Shown here one piece after another: positions 51,042-58,678 of a DNA stretch of 64,000 bases. Source of the DNA: Acidimicrobiales bacterium (GTDB lineage Bacteria; Actinomycetota; Acidimicrobiia; Acidimicrobiales; Aldehydirespiratoraceae); assembly GCA_040219515.1 (NCBI GenBank), contig JAVJSI010000005.1:271243-335242 (forward strand), written 5' to 3'. The position numbers and the translations under genes are program-made. The number at the start of each line of letters is the position of its first letter. The stretch's first letter is position 1. The notes beneath the pieces are model-generated. The model was not told the DNA's origin, searched no databases, and saw nothing but the letters and a program-made list of their open reading frames with translations.

Positions 51042-52661
51042 TCAGCTGACGCCCACCTGAATGGCATGCCAACCCTCGGCGCCGTCGGGATCGACCCTCG
51101 CCGGACCGACCGGCTGGAGCTCGCCGTCGCCGTCGACGGCCCGGACCCGAAGGACGTGATCGCCGGCCTCGGCGCTCCAATCGGTCTTCCACTGGACCCA
51201 GGTCTCGTCGGATCCCGGCGCGGCGATCTCGCACTCTCTCCACTCGCCGTCGTCGATCGAGAGTTCGACGGCGCGGATGCCGCGGGGCGGCGACCAGGCG
51301 ACGCCGGCGACCGTGGTGGCTCCCGCCGTGATGCTGTCGCGATGCCGAGGTACGTCGATGCGCGACATCGTCTTGATGGGTCCTTCCTTCGACCAGCCTC
51401 GGGAGATCCAATAGCCGTCGAACGCGTCCCATGTGGTGAGGTTGATCTCTTCGATCCACTTCGTCGCCGAGACGTAGCCGTAGAGCCCGGCCACCACGAG
51501 TCGGGCCGGGAAGCCGTGGATGATCGGCAGCGGTTCGCCGTTCATGCCGACCGCGAGGATGGCAGTGCGGTCGTCGTCGAGGGCGCTGAGCGGGAAGCCG
51601 GCGGTCCAATCGTCGACCGATCTACCCACGATCTGCGACGCGCCGTCGTGCACGCCGGCCCGGTCCAGCAGCGAGCGCAGCGGTACGCCGAGCCAGGTCG
51701 CCGTGCCGACGAGTCCGCCGCCGACCTCGTTCGACACGCACGACAGCGTGACGGTGTGTTCGTCGAGTTCGGGCATCGCCAGGATCTCGTCGAAGGTGAG
51801 GCGGTAGGGATCGTCGACCATGCCGGTGAACGAGAGGGACCAGGAGTCGGGGTCGACCTGGGGCACGCTCAGGGCGGTGTCGATGCGGTAGAAGGTGTCG
51901 TTCGGCGTGACGAAGCTGGCGATCCCCGGCACGGTGTCGAAGGAGCCAGGGGTGACCGGCGCGGCCAGCGGTGCCGCATCGGCGAGCGGCGCGGCGGTGG
52001 TGGTCGACGACAGCTCGGAGAAGTCGAGGCCGTCGCGCGCGACTTCGGCCGCGCTCTGCCCACCGACCCGACTGGCGATGCCGTAGCCCGTGACGGCCAC
52101 TGCGCCGGCGCCGGCCGACCAGCTGAGGAACGCCCGACGGGTGGCGCTCTTCTGGCGGGGATCCTCTCGGAACGACGCGAGCCGGGTCGGTCGGTGCATG
52201 CGGGCGAGCAGGAAGTGCAGTGTCGCGATGCCGAGCGCGGCGGCAACGGCGGCCCACACCCAGCTGGCGACGGCCGGCGACTGGGGATTTCGGGCACCCG
52301 TGAAACCGCCGAGAAGTCCGAACACGACGAATCCGGCTGTGCCGATGTGGGATGACACCCGCTTGGAGAGATCGCCGAGGACGGCGCCGATGACCAGCGC
52401 GGTGATGGCGATGCCAGGGAGGAGCGCCGACTTTCCGCCGCTGCCCAGCGTGTCGATGCTCTCCGTGGCGACGTCGCCGGGTGTGATGTCGAGGATCCAC
52501 TCGCCCATGCCGAGCACGAGCCCCGGAATGTCGTCGTTGAATGACGCGACGAGCTGGCCGAACACGAGGGCGATCGCCGCGGCGATCGCCCCTGCGAGTG
52601 CCCCGTACCACCGGGGGTGGTCCCCCCGGGCGGCTTCGTCAGCTTCCATGATGTCCACCAT
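51042..52661 (-). CDS. Membrane-anchored sulfite-oxidase-fold molybdenum enzyme
   Basis: 539 residues. About four or five membrane helices occupy residues 15-165. A twin-arginine-like RRAFLSWSAGAGAVAV near 174-190 follows, and then an extracytoplasmic sulfite-oxidase/MsrP-like domain. The molybdenum-ligating Cys is in VTLSCVSNEVGGG near residue 307. Further segments are NGEPLPIIHGFPARLVV, YGYVSATKWIEEI and a C-terminal dimerisation domain. MSRIDVPRHRD and GVAWSPPRGI also fit. The cofactor could come from the moaA/moaC/moeA genes 15 kb away. ATG 52661; an ATG at 52649 is possible. Confidence 0.9.
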   Translation of the reverse strand: MVDIMEADEAARGDHPRWYGALAGAIAAAIALVFGQLVASFNDDIPGLVLGMGEWILDITPGDVATESIDTLGSGGKSALLPGIAITALVIGAVLGDLSKRVSSHIGTAGFVVFGLLGGFTGARNPQSPAVASWVWAAVAAALGIATLHFLLARMHRPTRLASFREDPRQKSATRRAFLSWSAGAGAVAVTGYGIASRVGGQSAAEVARDGLDFSELSSTTTAAPLADAAPLAAPVTPGSFDTVPGIASFVTPNDTFYRIDTALSVPQVDPDSWSLSFTGMVDDPYRLTFDEILAMPELDEHTVTLSCVSNEVGGGLVGTATWLGVPLRSLLDRAGVHDGASQIVGRSVDDWTAGFPLSALDDDRTAILAVGMNGEPLPIIHGFPARLVVAGLYGYVSATKWIEEINLTTWDAFDGYWISRGWSKEGPIKTMSRIDVPRHRDSITAGATTVAGVAWSPPRGIRAVELSIDDGEWRECEIAAPGSDETWVQWKTDWSAEAGDHVLRVRAVDGDGELQPVGPARVDPDGAEGWHAIQVGVS

Positions 52662-52733
52662 GCCGTGTCCAACCCTACGAGCGATGCTCCCGCCGTGGGT
52701 GCGGGGTGTGGTTGCAACGTCGGGCCGTGCCGA

Positions 52734-53870
52734 ATGGTTCCCGTGTCGTCCCCGTTGATCGTCGAGGCGCTGCGCACGCTCGCCCGACCGGGGGAACTCA
52801 CCGACGCCCAGGCCGACGTTGCCGTGGCCCCGCTCAACGGCCCCGAAGCCGACACATTCATCGGGCTCGTGATGACGCACCGCCTGCACGGGGCACTGGC
52901 CGAGGCCTGCCGCGTCGCAGGTCGGTCGGTGGAGGGTCGGGTCGCGGACCGTGTCGACGATGATCGCCTGGTTCGACTGCGGGCGAGCGCCGTGCTCGAT
53001 GCGGCCGCCGAGGTCCTCGATGACTACGACATCCCGTGGCTCGCGTTCAAGGGCCCGGTGGTGGCGTCGTACCTGGCCCGGCCCGAACTACGCGGATTCA
53101 ACGATCTCGATCTCCTCGTGGCCCGGGACCGGTTCGGCGATGCGATCGACGCGCTCGTGTCGATCGGCGGCGAGGAGCTGAACCGGAACTGGGACCCCTA
53201 CGTCACCCACGAGGTGGGCGAGGTCCCGATCGAGGTGGGGACGGTGCCCATCGATCTGCACTGGCACGTGATCGGCCTGGCTCACACCCGCGCCGGGATG
53301 CGCTTCGAACCCGACGCGATGCTCGCCCGCCGTCGCCGGGTCATGGTCGGTGGACGCGAGCTCCCGGTGTTCGACCCGATCGATCAGCTGCTGCACCTCT
53401 GCACGCACGCCGGGCTGAGTGGGGCGACACGACTCGACCAACTCCGCGACGTCGCAGCGCTCGTGCACGGTGGCGAGATCGATTGGGCCGCCTTCGTCGA
53501 ACGTTCACGACACGCTCGGGTCGCCGGTCTGGTCGGCCACACGCTCGACCGTGCCGCCATCGCCGCCGGCGCGCCGGTGGATCCCGTCACACTGCGTGAT
53601 CTCGCCGGCTCCTCGCTGCGGTGGCGACGCCGTGTCGACGGCGATGGTGTGACCGAGCTGCGCCGATCCGGTGTGCACTGGCGACGAGATGACCGCCGCG
53701 GCGCAGCTCGGGTGATCGCGCGGACAGTGGTAGCCATGATGCCGGCGCTCCCCGGTCGCCGCCGCGGTTGGGATTTCTCCGATCCGGACAGCGTGCTCTA
53801 CCACGATCGCCCGAGCGGTGGGGCGGCCCGCCGGCGCGAGTTCCTGCGAATGGTGGAGGATCGCGCCTGA
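52734..53870 (+). CDS. PF14907-type nucleotidyltransferase
   Basis: 378 residues. The nucleotidyltransferase signature is WLAFKGPVVASYLARPELRG followed by FNDLDLLV (DxD near 122-126) and PIDLHWHV. The rest is helical. Enzymes of this uncharacterised family are repeatedly found beside PqqD-like and HPr-kinase-like genes, including lasso-peptide clusters. Start ATG 52734 or GTG 52743. It is divergent from the molybdoenzyme gene. Confidence 0.8.
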   Translation: MVPVSSPLIVEALRTLARPGELTDAQADVAVAPLNGPEADTFIGLVMTHRLHGALAEACRVAGRSVEGRVADRVDDDRLVRLRASAVLDAAAEVLDDYDIPWLAFKGPVVASYLARPELRGFNDLDLLVARDRFGDAIDALVSIGGEELNRNWDPYVTHEVGEVPIEVGTVPIDLHWHVIGLAHTRAGMRFEPDAMLARRRRVMVGGRELPVFDPIDQLLHLCTHAGLSGATRLDQLRDVAALVHGGEIDWAAFVERSRHARVAGLVGHTLDRAAIAAGAPVDPVTLRDLAGSSLRWRRRVDGDGVTELRRSGVHWRRDDRRGAARVIARTVVAMMPALPGRRRGWDFSDPDSVLYHDRPSGGAARRREFLRMVEDRA

Positions 53871-53881
53871 GCCACGACGCG

Positions 53882-53912
53882 CCGCAGGGACGGCGAGTCG
53901 CCGTCCCTGCGG
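53882..53912. terminator. Strong hairpin terminator between nucleotidyltransferase and small peptide gene
   Basis: A 15-base perfect inverted repeat, CCGCAGGGACGGCGA against TCGCCGTCCCTGCGG, separated by one base (so a 13-bp stem with a five-base loop), followed by TTT on the plus strand. It lies between two converging genes and could serve both. Confidence 0.8.
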
Positions 53913-53935
53913 TTTCGAGTACTACTGAGGCTAGA

Positions 53936-54031
53936 TCAGCGGCCGCTACCGCGACGCTTCGGCGGGCGCTTGCGCTTGAGGGACCCCTCGAGGTCGACTT
54001 GGCTCTGGATCTGGGGCTTTCCGTACTTCAT
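53936..54031 (-). CDS. 31-residue basic peptide, candidate RiPP precursor with lasso-type leader motif
   Basis: ATG at 54031 with GAGAGG eight bases upstream; TGA at 53936-53938. The N-terminal MKYGKPQIQSQVDLEGSL contains Tyr3-x-x-Pro6-x-Ile8, the pattern by which lasso-peptide leaders are held by PqqD-like B1 proteins, followed by a V-x-x-EG-x-L stretch. The C-terminal 13 residues are nearly all Lys/Arg/Pro/Gly and end RGSGR, with a Ser that could be phosphorylated. It lies 92 bases after the S24/S26-like peptidase on the same strand. No hydrophobic signal peptide. Precursor status is inference from motif and context. Confidence 0.6.
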   Translation of the reverse strand: MKYGKPQIQSQVDLEGSLKRKRPPKRRGSGR

Positions 54032-54123
54032 GTTCCAACCTCTCGTAATTCTGATGTGACTGGCAGATTAACACGGCGCCACTCTCCGTGGGGGAATCAG
54101 CGGCAAATGATTCGGGCGACCCA

Positions 54124-54594
54124 TCACGTGTCTTTCGGGTTTCTGTCGGGGCGTCGACGGCGAGACGCGACGGCCAGCAGTCGCCGGACTCGGCGACGTG
54201 TGCGCAGCGTGACGGCGGCACGGACTCGGTCGACGGATCCGAAGCGACGGCGCTGACCGGACCAGTGGGATTCGACGACCCGGCCGACCAGTCGCGAGGC
54301 GGGAACGGGATCGTCGTCGACCCGGTTGCCCGTGCCGCGCGCGGTCACCGAAGAACCGTCGTACTCGCGGACCCGATGTACGACCACACCACCGTCGTCG
54401 TCGACGAATGCCCAGATCTCCCCGCAGCGCGGGTGGGTGGCGGGGCTGAGCACCACGGTCGACCCGGACGCGATCACGCCCGACATGCTCGTGCCGGCGA
54501 CCGGAATCTCGACGGCCGCGTGCGACAGCCGCCGTCGAAGGAGCGCGGCAATGGCGTCGGGTTCGGTTGTCGACGCGTGATCGCTCTCCACCAT
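54124..54594 (-). CDS. Soluble S24/S26-like (SipW/ER-type) peptidase
   Basis: 156 residues with no membrane segment. The catalytic Ser36 is in VAGTSMSGVI. The general base is His73 in VVVHRVREYDG rather than Lys, as in SipW/ER-type signal peptidases. An Asp cluster (93-95) follows in ARGTGNRVDDDPV, where the family often has GDxNxxxD. Since the protein is cytosolic, a role in cutting a leader peptide or as a small-peptide protease is plausible. ATG 54594. It is followed by the 31-residue peptide gene. Confidence 0.72.
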   Translation of the reverse strand: MVESDHASTTEPDAIAALLRRRLSHAAVEIPVAGTSMSGVIASGSTVVLSPATHPRCGEIWAFVDDDGGVVVHRVREYDGSSVTARGTGNRVDDDPVPASRLVGRVVESHWSGQRRRFGSVDRVRAAVTLRTRRRVRRLLAVASRRRRPDRNPKDT

Positions 54595-54689
54595 CGGGGG
54601 GACGGTACCGCGACGGCGTCCCCGCGTCCGACGCCGCCATCGGCTTTCATTGGCGCGATGCACCCGCCGACCCGACCCATCCCCGACGC

Positions 54690-55598
54690 ATGATCGAGTC
54701 GGTCCTCGACGTTGGTGGCGTCGCGGTGAGAGTGGTTGCGGAGAGCCGTGGCTACGCAGACTGCGCGGCGGCCCGACTCGGCTCCGTCCCGAGCACCGCG
54801 ACGCCCGAGGTCGAGGTCTGGCTCGGCGGCGACGTGCCCGACATCCCCGACGACTCGACCGAACAGGAGATGGACGGGTTTCTCGGTTGGGAGTCCGACG
54901 ACGGACTCTGGATCGGACGGCCCGGGGCTCGAGCCGCCATCGACGACACCTCCGTGAGGGTCGGTGGGCCGATCGATGCCCCCGGCCCACTCGACCTCTT
55001 CGACGATCTGTTGCAGTTCGGGATCTCGATCGGCATCGCCCGGCCCGACCGGCTCATGATGCATGCCGCCGTGGTGGCCCAGGGGGACGAGGCCTTGTTG
55101 TTGGTCGGTGAGAGCGGTCGGGGAAAGTCGACCCTCAGCGCGGCGGCCCTGGTGGGCGGATGGGACCTGCTCGGCGATGATCTCGCCGTGATCGACACCC
55201 GACAGATGATGGCCCGCGGGGTGGCACGGCGACCGATGGTGCCCGCGTCCCTTGCCACCGCACACGGCCTCATCGGTGAGGCCGAGGACGGTCCGCGAAA
55301 TCGGGTCCGCTTGGCGGTCGACACGCTGGCCCCGGGAGCTCGACGACTCGTCGGCATCGTCACCGTCGACCACGGCGTCGACGGGCACATCGACGCACTC
55401 GGCCCGGGCGATCTCTCGGTGCTCGACGACGGCTACGCGGCGCCGCCCTTCCGGCGGGCGCTTCGACGCCAGCTCGCGGCGAGCGCGGCGCTGGTCGCAT
55501 TGCCCGCCGTGCGCCTCGCCCACGCTCGTGACGAGACCGTTCGTGTCGCCCGAGCGCAGGAACTGCTGCTCGAGGCGTTGCAGCTCTGTCGCTCGTAG
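54690..55598 (+). CDS. HPr-kinase-like protein
   Basis: 302 residues resembling the C-terminal kinase domain of HPr(Ser) kinase, without the usual N-terminal domain. Walker A GESGRGKSTLSAAALV near 139-154 is followed by GWDLLGDDLAVID, typical of this group (Asp pair for metal). ATG 54690 is chosen; a GTG at 54567 would overlap the divergent peptidase gene. Homologues in some lasso clusters phosphorylate the precursor's C-terminal Ser. The present gene may do this on the nearby peptide (inference). Confidence 0.78.
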   Translation: MIESVLDVGGVAVRVVAESRGYADCAAARLGSVPSTATPEVEVWLGGDVPDIPDDSTEQEMDGFLGWESDDGLWIGRPGARAAIDDTSVRVGGPIDAPGPLDLFDDLLQFGISIGIARPDRLMMHAAVVAQGDEALLLVGESGRGKSTLSAAALVGGWDLLGDDLAVIDTRQMMARGVARRPMVPASLATAHGLIGEAEDGPRNRVRLAVDTLAPGARRLVGIVTVDHGVDGHIDALGPGDLSVLDDGYAAPPFRRALRRQLAASAALVALPAVRLAHARDETVRVARAQELLLEALQLCRS

Positions 55599-55608
55599 GA
55601 CTGGCTGA

Positions 55609-56418
55609 TCAGTAGGTGCCGAGCGTGCCGGCCCGCTGCGCCACGCCGACCGCCGACCGGAAGGCCAGCATCGACAGGGGGAGCACGACCACGACGAAGG
55701 CGAGAAGCACTCCCATCTCACCGACCACATCGGTCAGGCCCGCCTCGGTCTGCACGACCGCCCGAGTGGCCCGGACGCCGTAGGTGGCCGGCACCACGCG
55801 GGTGACGACCTCGAGCCAACCGGGGAGCACCGAGAGGGGATACAGGGCACCCGACAGCAGGAGCGTGAGCTGCTGGGCCGGCCCGCTGAACGGGTCACCC
55901 CGCTTCACCAGGATGATGAACGCGGCGGAGATCACGCCGAACGGGACGAACGACAACGCGACGAGGAACAGGATGGGTGCGGCCTGCACCATGCCCAGGA
56001 TGGGGATTCCCGCGCCGAACAGCCCCAGACCCACGAGAACGAGGAGCGCGGTCTCGGCGATCACGAAGACGAAGGCGACGGCGTGGCTCGCCACGAGCAC
56101 CGTCCAGATCGGTGTCGGTGTCGTGAGGACGGCCTCGAGCGTGCCTTCGTTCTGTTCCTCGCTGATCTGCTCGGGGAAGCTCGACATGCCGACGGCGGCC
56201 CAACTGGTGACGATCGAACCGATGAGCGCGAACTCGAAGTAGCCGCCGCGGAACTGGCTTATCGACTCCGGATCACCCACGAATTCCGAGATGAAGTAGA
56301 AGCTCACGGCGAAATAGCCGATGTGCAGCACCCGCATCATGAGATCGACCCGGTACGAGGTGAGGGTCGTCAACTCCTTGCGGACCACCGCGGCCATGCG
56401 CCGCCGGTTGGCGCTCAT
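55609..56418 (-). CDS. ABC-2 type permease
   Basis: 269 residues with six predicted membrane helices, beginning RMAAVVRKELTTLTSYRVDL, a typical ABC-2 N-terminus. FPEQISEEQNEGTLEAVLTTP is the coupling region. Overlaps the ATPase gene (ATGA) at its start. Its stop is ten bases from the convergent HPr-kinase-like gene. Likely exporter of a peptide, lipid or drug. Confidence 0.88.
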   Translation of the reverse strand: MSANRRRMAAVVRKELTTLTSYRVDLMMRVLHIGYFAVSFYFISEFVGDPESISQFRGGYFEFALIGSIVTSWAAVGMSSFPEQISEEQNEGTLEAVLTTPTPIWTVLVASHAVAFVFVIAETALLVLVGLGLFGAGIPILGMVQAAPILFLVALSFVPFGVISAAFIILVKRGDPFSGPAQQLTLLLSGALYPLSVLPGWLEVVTRVVPATYGVRATRAVVQTEAGLTDVVGEMGVLLAFVVVVLPLSMLAFRSAVGVAQRAGTLGTY

Positions 56419-57203
56419 GCGTCGTCTCGATCCTCGTCGGCGGCGGTATCGGCCACGAGGGACTCCAGCCGAGCGCCCAGTCCGCCGGGGTCGTCGGCGA
56501 TCTCCTCGGCCGATCCCTCCCACAGGATGCGGCCGTTGATCAACGCGACCGCCCGGTCGCAGGCGAGAACCACTTCGTCGAGGCGGTGGCTGGCCATCAG
56601 CACTGCCCGGCCCTCCCCGGCGAGGCCACGTATCTGATGACAGAGCCGGCGTCCGGCGATCGGGTCGAGGCTGCGCGTGGGTTCGTCGAGGACGATGAGG
56701 GGAGGGTCGTGCAGCGTGGCTCGGGCGATGCCGAGCTGGGCGAGCATGCCCGACGAATACCCGAACACGGCCTTGTCGCGGTGGGCGAGGCCGTGGTCGA
56801 CCATGGCCTGCTCGACGCGCTCCTCGCCGGCCGCGGCATCGAGTCCGGCCATGGCTGCGAAGTAACGCAGGTTCTGTCGCCCGGTGAGCCGCCAGTAGAA
56901 CGAACGCTCGTTGGGCAACGAGAGGCCGAACTTCGCCCGGACCTCGCGATTGTCGCCGGTGACGCGGACGCCGTCGATGTCGACGGTGCCGGCAGTGGGG
57001 ACGAGGAGCGCGGTGATCGATCGGATCAGCGTGGACTTCCCGGCGCCGTTGGGTCCGATGATGCCGACGACCTCGCCGGCCTCGACTCGGAGGTCGACGC
57101 CGTCGAGGGCGACCACCGGTTCCGGCGAGGCCGAGCGGACCAGCAGACCGAGCAGGCCCGTGGCCGGCTGATAGGTCATGCGCAGGCCGTCGACGACGAG
57201 CAT
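56415..57203 (-). CDS. ABC exporter ATP-binding protein
   Basis: 262 residues of the drug/polysaccharide exporter type. Walker A GPNGAGKST at 50-58, a variant signature GYSSGMLAQLGIARATL, and Walker B LIVLDEPTRSLD. ATG 57203 lies four bases after the PqqD-like stop, so PqqD-like protein, ATPase and permease are one operon. Confidence 0.92.
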   Translation of the reverse strand: MLVVDGLRMTYQPATGLLGLLVRSASPEPVVALDGVDLRVEAGEVVGIIGPNGAGKSTLIRSITALLVPTAGTVDIDGVRVTGDNREVRAKFGLSLPNERSFYWRLTGRQNLRYFAAMAGLDAAAGEERVEQAMVDHGLAHRDKAVFGYSSGMLAQLGIARATLHDPPLIVLDEPTRSLDPIAGRRLCHQIRGLAGEGRAVLMASHRLDEVVLACDRAVALINGRILWEGSAEEIADDPGGLGARLESLVADTAADEDRDDA

Positions 57204-57207
57204 GTCG

Positions 57208-57471
57208 TCAGCTGATGTCGACGAGGTCAGCGGCGGCGAGGTCCTCGATGAAGTCGGCGATGTCGCGCTCGAGCTCGTCGACCGCGACGTCCTCGAATTG
57301 GGTGACGAGGTCCTGGGCCAGGGCCGACGCGTCCCGCTCGCCGTCGAGGGCCTGCCAGATCAGCGAGCCCACGGGGTTGAGCGTGGTCATCTCGGTGCCG
57401 TCGGCGTTGAGGATCACCACGGAGTCGCCGCTCGGCTCGAAGCTGACTCCTGTGCGTCGTCGGGTAGCCAT
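57208..57471 (-). CDS. PqqD-like protein (RiPP recognition element)
   Basis: 87 residues with the PqqD fold pattern: VSFEPSGDSVVILNADG, MTTLNPVGSLIWQALDGE, then helices DELERDIADFIEDLAAADLV. PqqD-like proteins are winged-helix domains that hold leader peptides for modifying enzymes. It is first in an operon with the ABC exporter. With the basic peptide, peptidase, kinase and nucleotidyltransferase within 5 kb, it suggests a peptide-modification system. Confidence 0.85.
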   Translation of the reverse strand: MATRRRTGVSFEPSGDSVVILNADGTEMTTLNPVGSLIWQALDGERDASALAQDLVTQFEDVAVDELERDIADFIEDLAAADLVDIS

Positions 57472-57631
57472 GGGAAGAGCCTTTCACTCGCCGGCGCGTG
57501 AGCCGTTCATCCGCGGTTCTGGTCCCATCGGCACCACCGGTGACGATACGAGGCTGTCGGGCGACAATCTCCGACCCTAGGCTCGGTGTCATGCCCGACC
57601 GGATCCCTCGACGATCACGAAGCTCCACCGG

Positions 57632-58678
57632 ATGACTGATCTCGGCCCGTGGGGGCGCGACCGCTACGAGGCCGAGCTGACGCCGGTCGAGGGTGTTCTC
57701 GGTCGCGTGGTCAGGGTCGACCGGGGCGAGTGCGACGCGATGACCGACGATGGTCGGGTCCGGGTGCTCTCGGATTCGGTGCGCTCGCAGGACGAGATCG
57801 CACCCGTCACCGGCGACTGGGTCGACATCGTCGAGGACGACGAACTGGGCCCGGTCATCGATCGGGTGTTCCCGCGCGTGACATCGGTCAGCCGCCGTGA
57901 TCCGGCCGAACGCGACCTCGTGCAGGTGCTGGCGGCCAACCTCGACGTCGTCGCCGTGGTCCACGGCCTCGATCGGCCGCTGCCGCCGGGTCGGCTCGAA
58001 CGGTTCCTGGTGATCGCCCACCAATCCGGCGCGCGACCCGTCGTGATCCTCACCAAGGTCGACGCGGTCCAGTCGGGCGACGAGGCCGAGTCGACGCAGT
58101 CGCTCGTGCGCGCGCTGGCCGGCGACATGGCCGTCATCGCGTCGAGCATCGTCGACGGTCGCGGGCTCGACGATGTCCGGTCGCTGATCGGTTCGGGTCG
58201 CACGCTGGCGCTGGTCGGTCCGAGCGGCGTGGGAAAGTCCGCCCTCGTCAATGCGCTCGCCGGTCACGAGGTGCTGGAGGTCGGCGAGGTGCGCGACGCC
58301 GATGCCAAGGGTCGACACACCACGACGGCCCGAGAGTTGGTTTTGCTGCCCGACGACGCCGGACTCGTGCTCGACACTCCCGGCATTCGCGCCATCGGCC
58401 TCTGGGAGGCGGAGAACGCCCTCGATCTCGTCTTCGGCGATCTCGAGGCGCTCGCCACCGAATGCCGGTTCGGCGACTGTGCCCACGCGGGTGAGCCGGG
58501 GTGCGCGATCACCGACGGTGTGGCGTCCGGCGCGGTCGACGAGCGCCGGGTCCAGCGCTATCGGGCCCTCGTTGCGGAACTCGCCGCGCAGCGCGAGCGC
58601 GAAGCCGAGCGCGAACGCCGCGACCAGAAGGACGGTCGCGGACGAGGGCGGGGACGCGGCCGTCGGCGGCGTCGCTAG
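57632..58678 (+). CDS. rsgA: Ribosome small-subunit GTPase RsgA
   Basis: 348-residue circularly permuted GTPase that helps late 30S maturation. The order is G4 (ILTKVDA), G1 (GPSGVGKSALVNAL), then G3 (LDTPGI). The zinc motif CRFGDCAHAGEPGC follows. The last 25 residues are Arg/Gly/Lys-rich and probably bind rRNA. Its TAG overlaps the stop of the convergent synthetase by two bases. Confidence 0.95.
   Translation: MTDLGPWGRDRYEAELTPVEGVLGRVVRVDRGECDAMTDDGRVRVLSDSVRSQDEIAPVTGDWVDIVEDDELGPVIDRVFPRVTSVSRRDPAERDLVQVLAANLDVVAVVHGLDRPLPPGRLERFLVIAHQSGARPVVILTKVDAVQSGDEAESTQSLVRALAGDMAVIASSIVDGRGLDDVRSLIGSGRTLALVGPSGVGKSALVNALAGHEVLEVGEVRDADAKGRHTTTARELVLLPDDAGLVLDTPGIRAIGLWEAENALDLVFGDLEALATECRFGDCAHAGEPGCAITDGVASGAVDERRVQRYRALVAELAAQREREAERERRDQKDGRGRGRGRGRRRRR

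Noticed and set aside
54567-54689. Longer N-terminus for the HPr-kinase-like protein
   Set aside because: It would overlap the divergent peptidase start and reads as low-complexity Arg/Pro/Asp sequence before the conserved domain.
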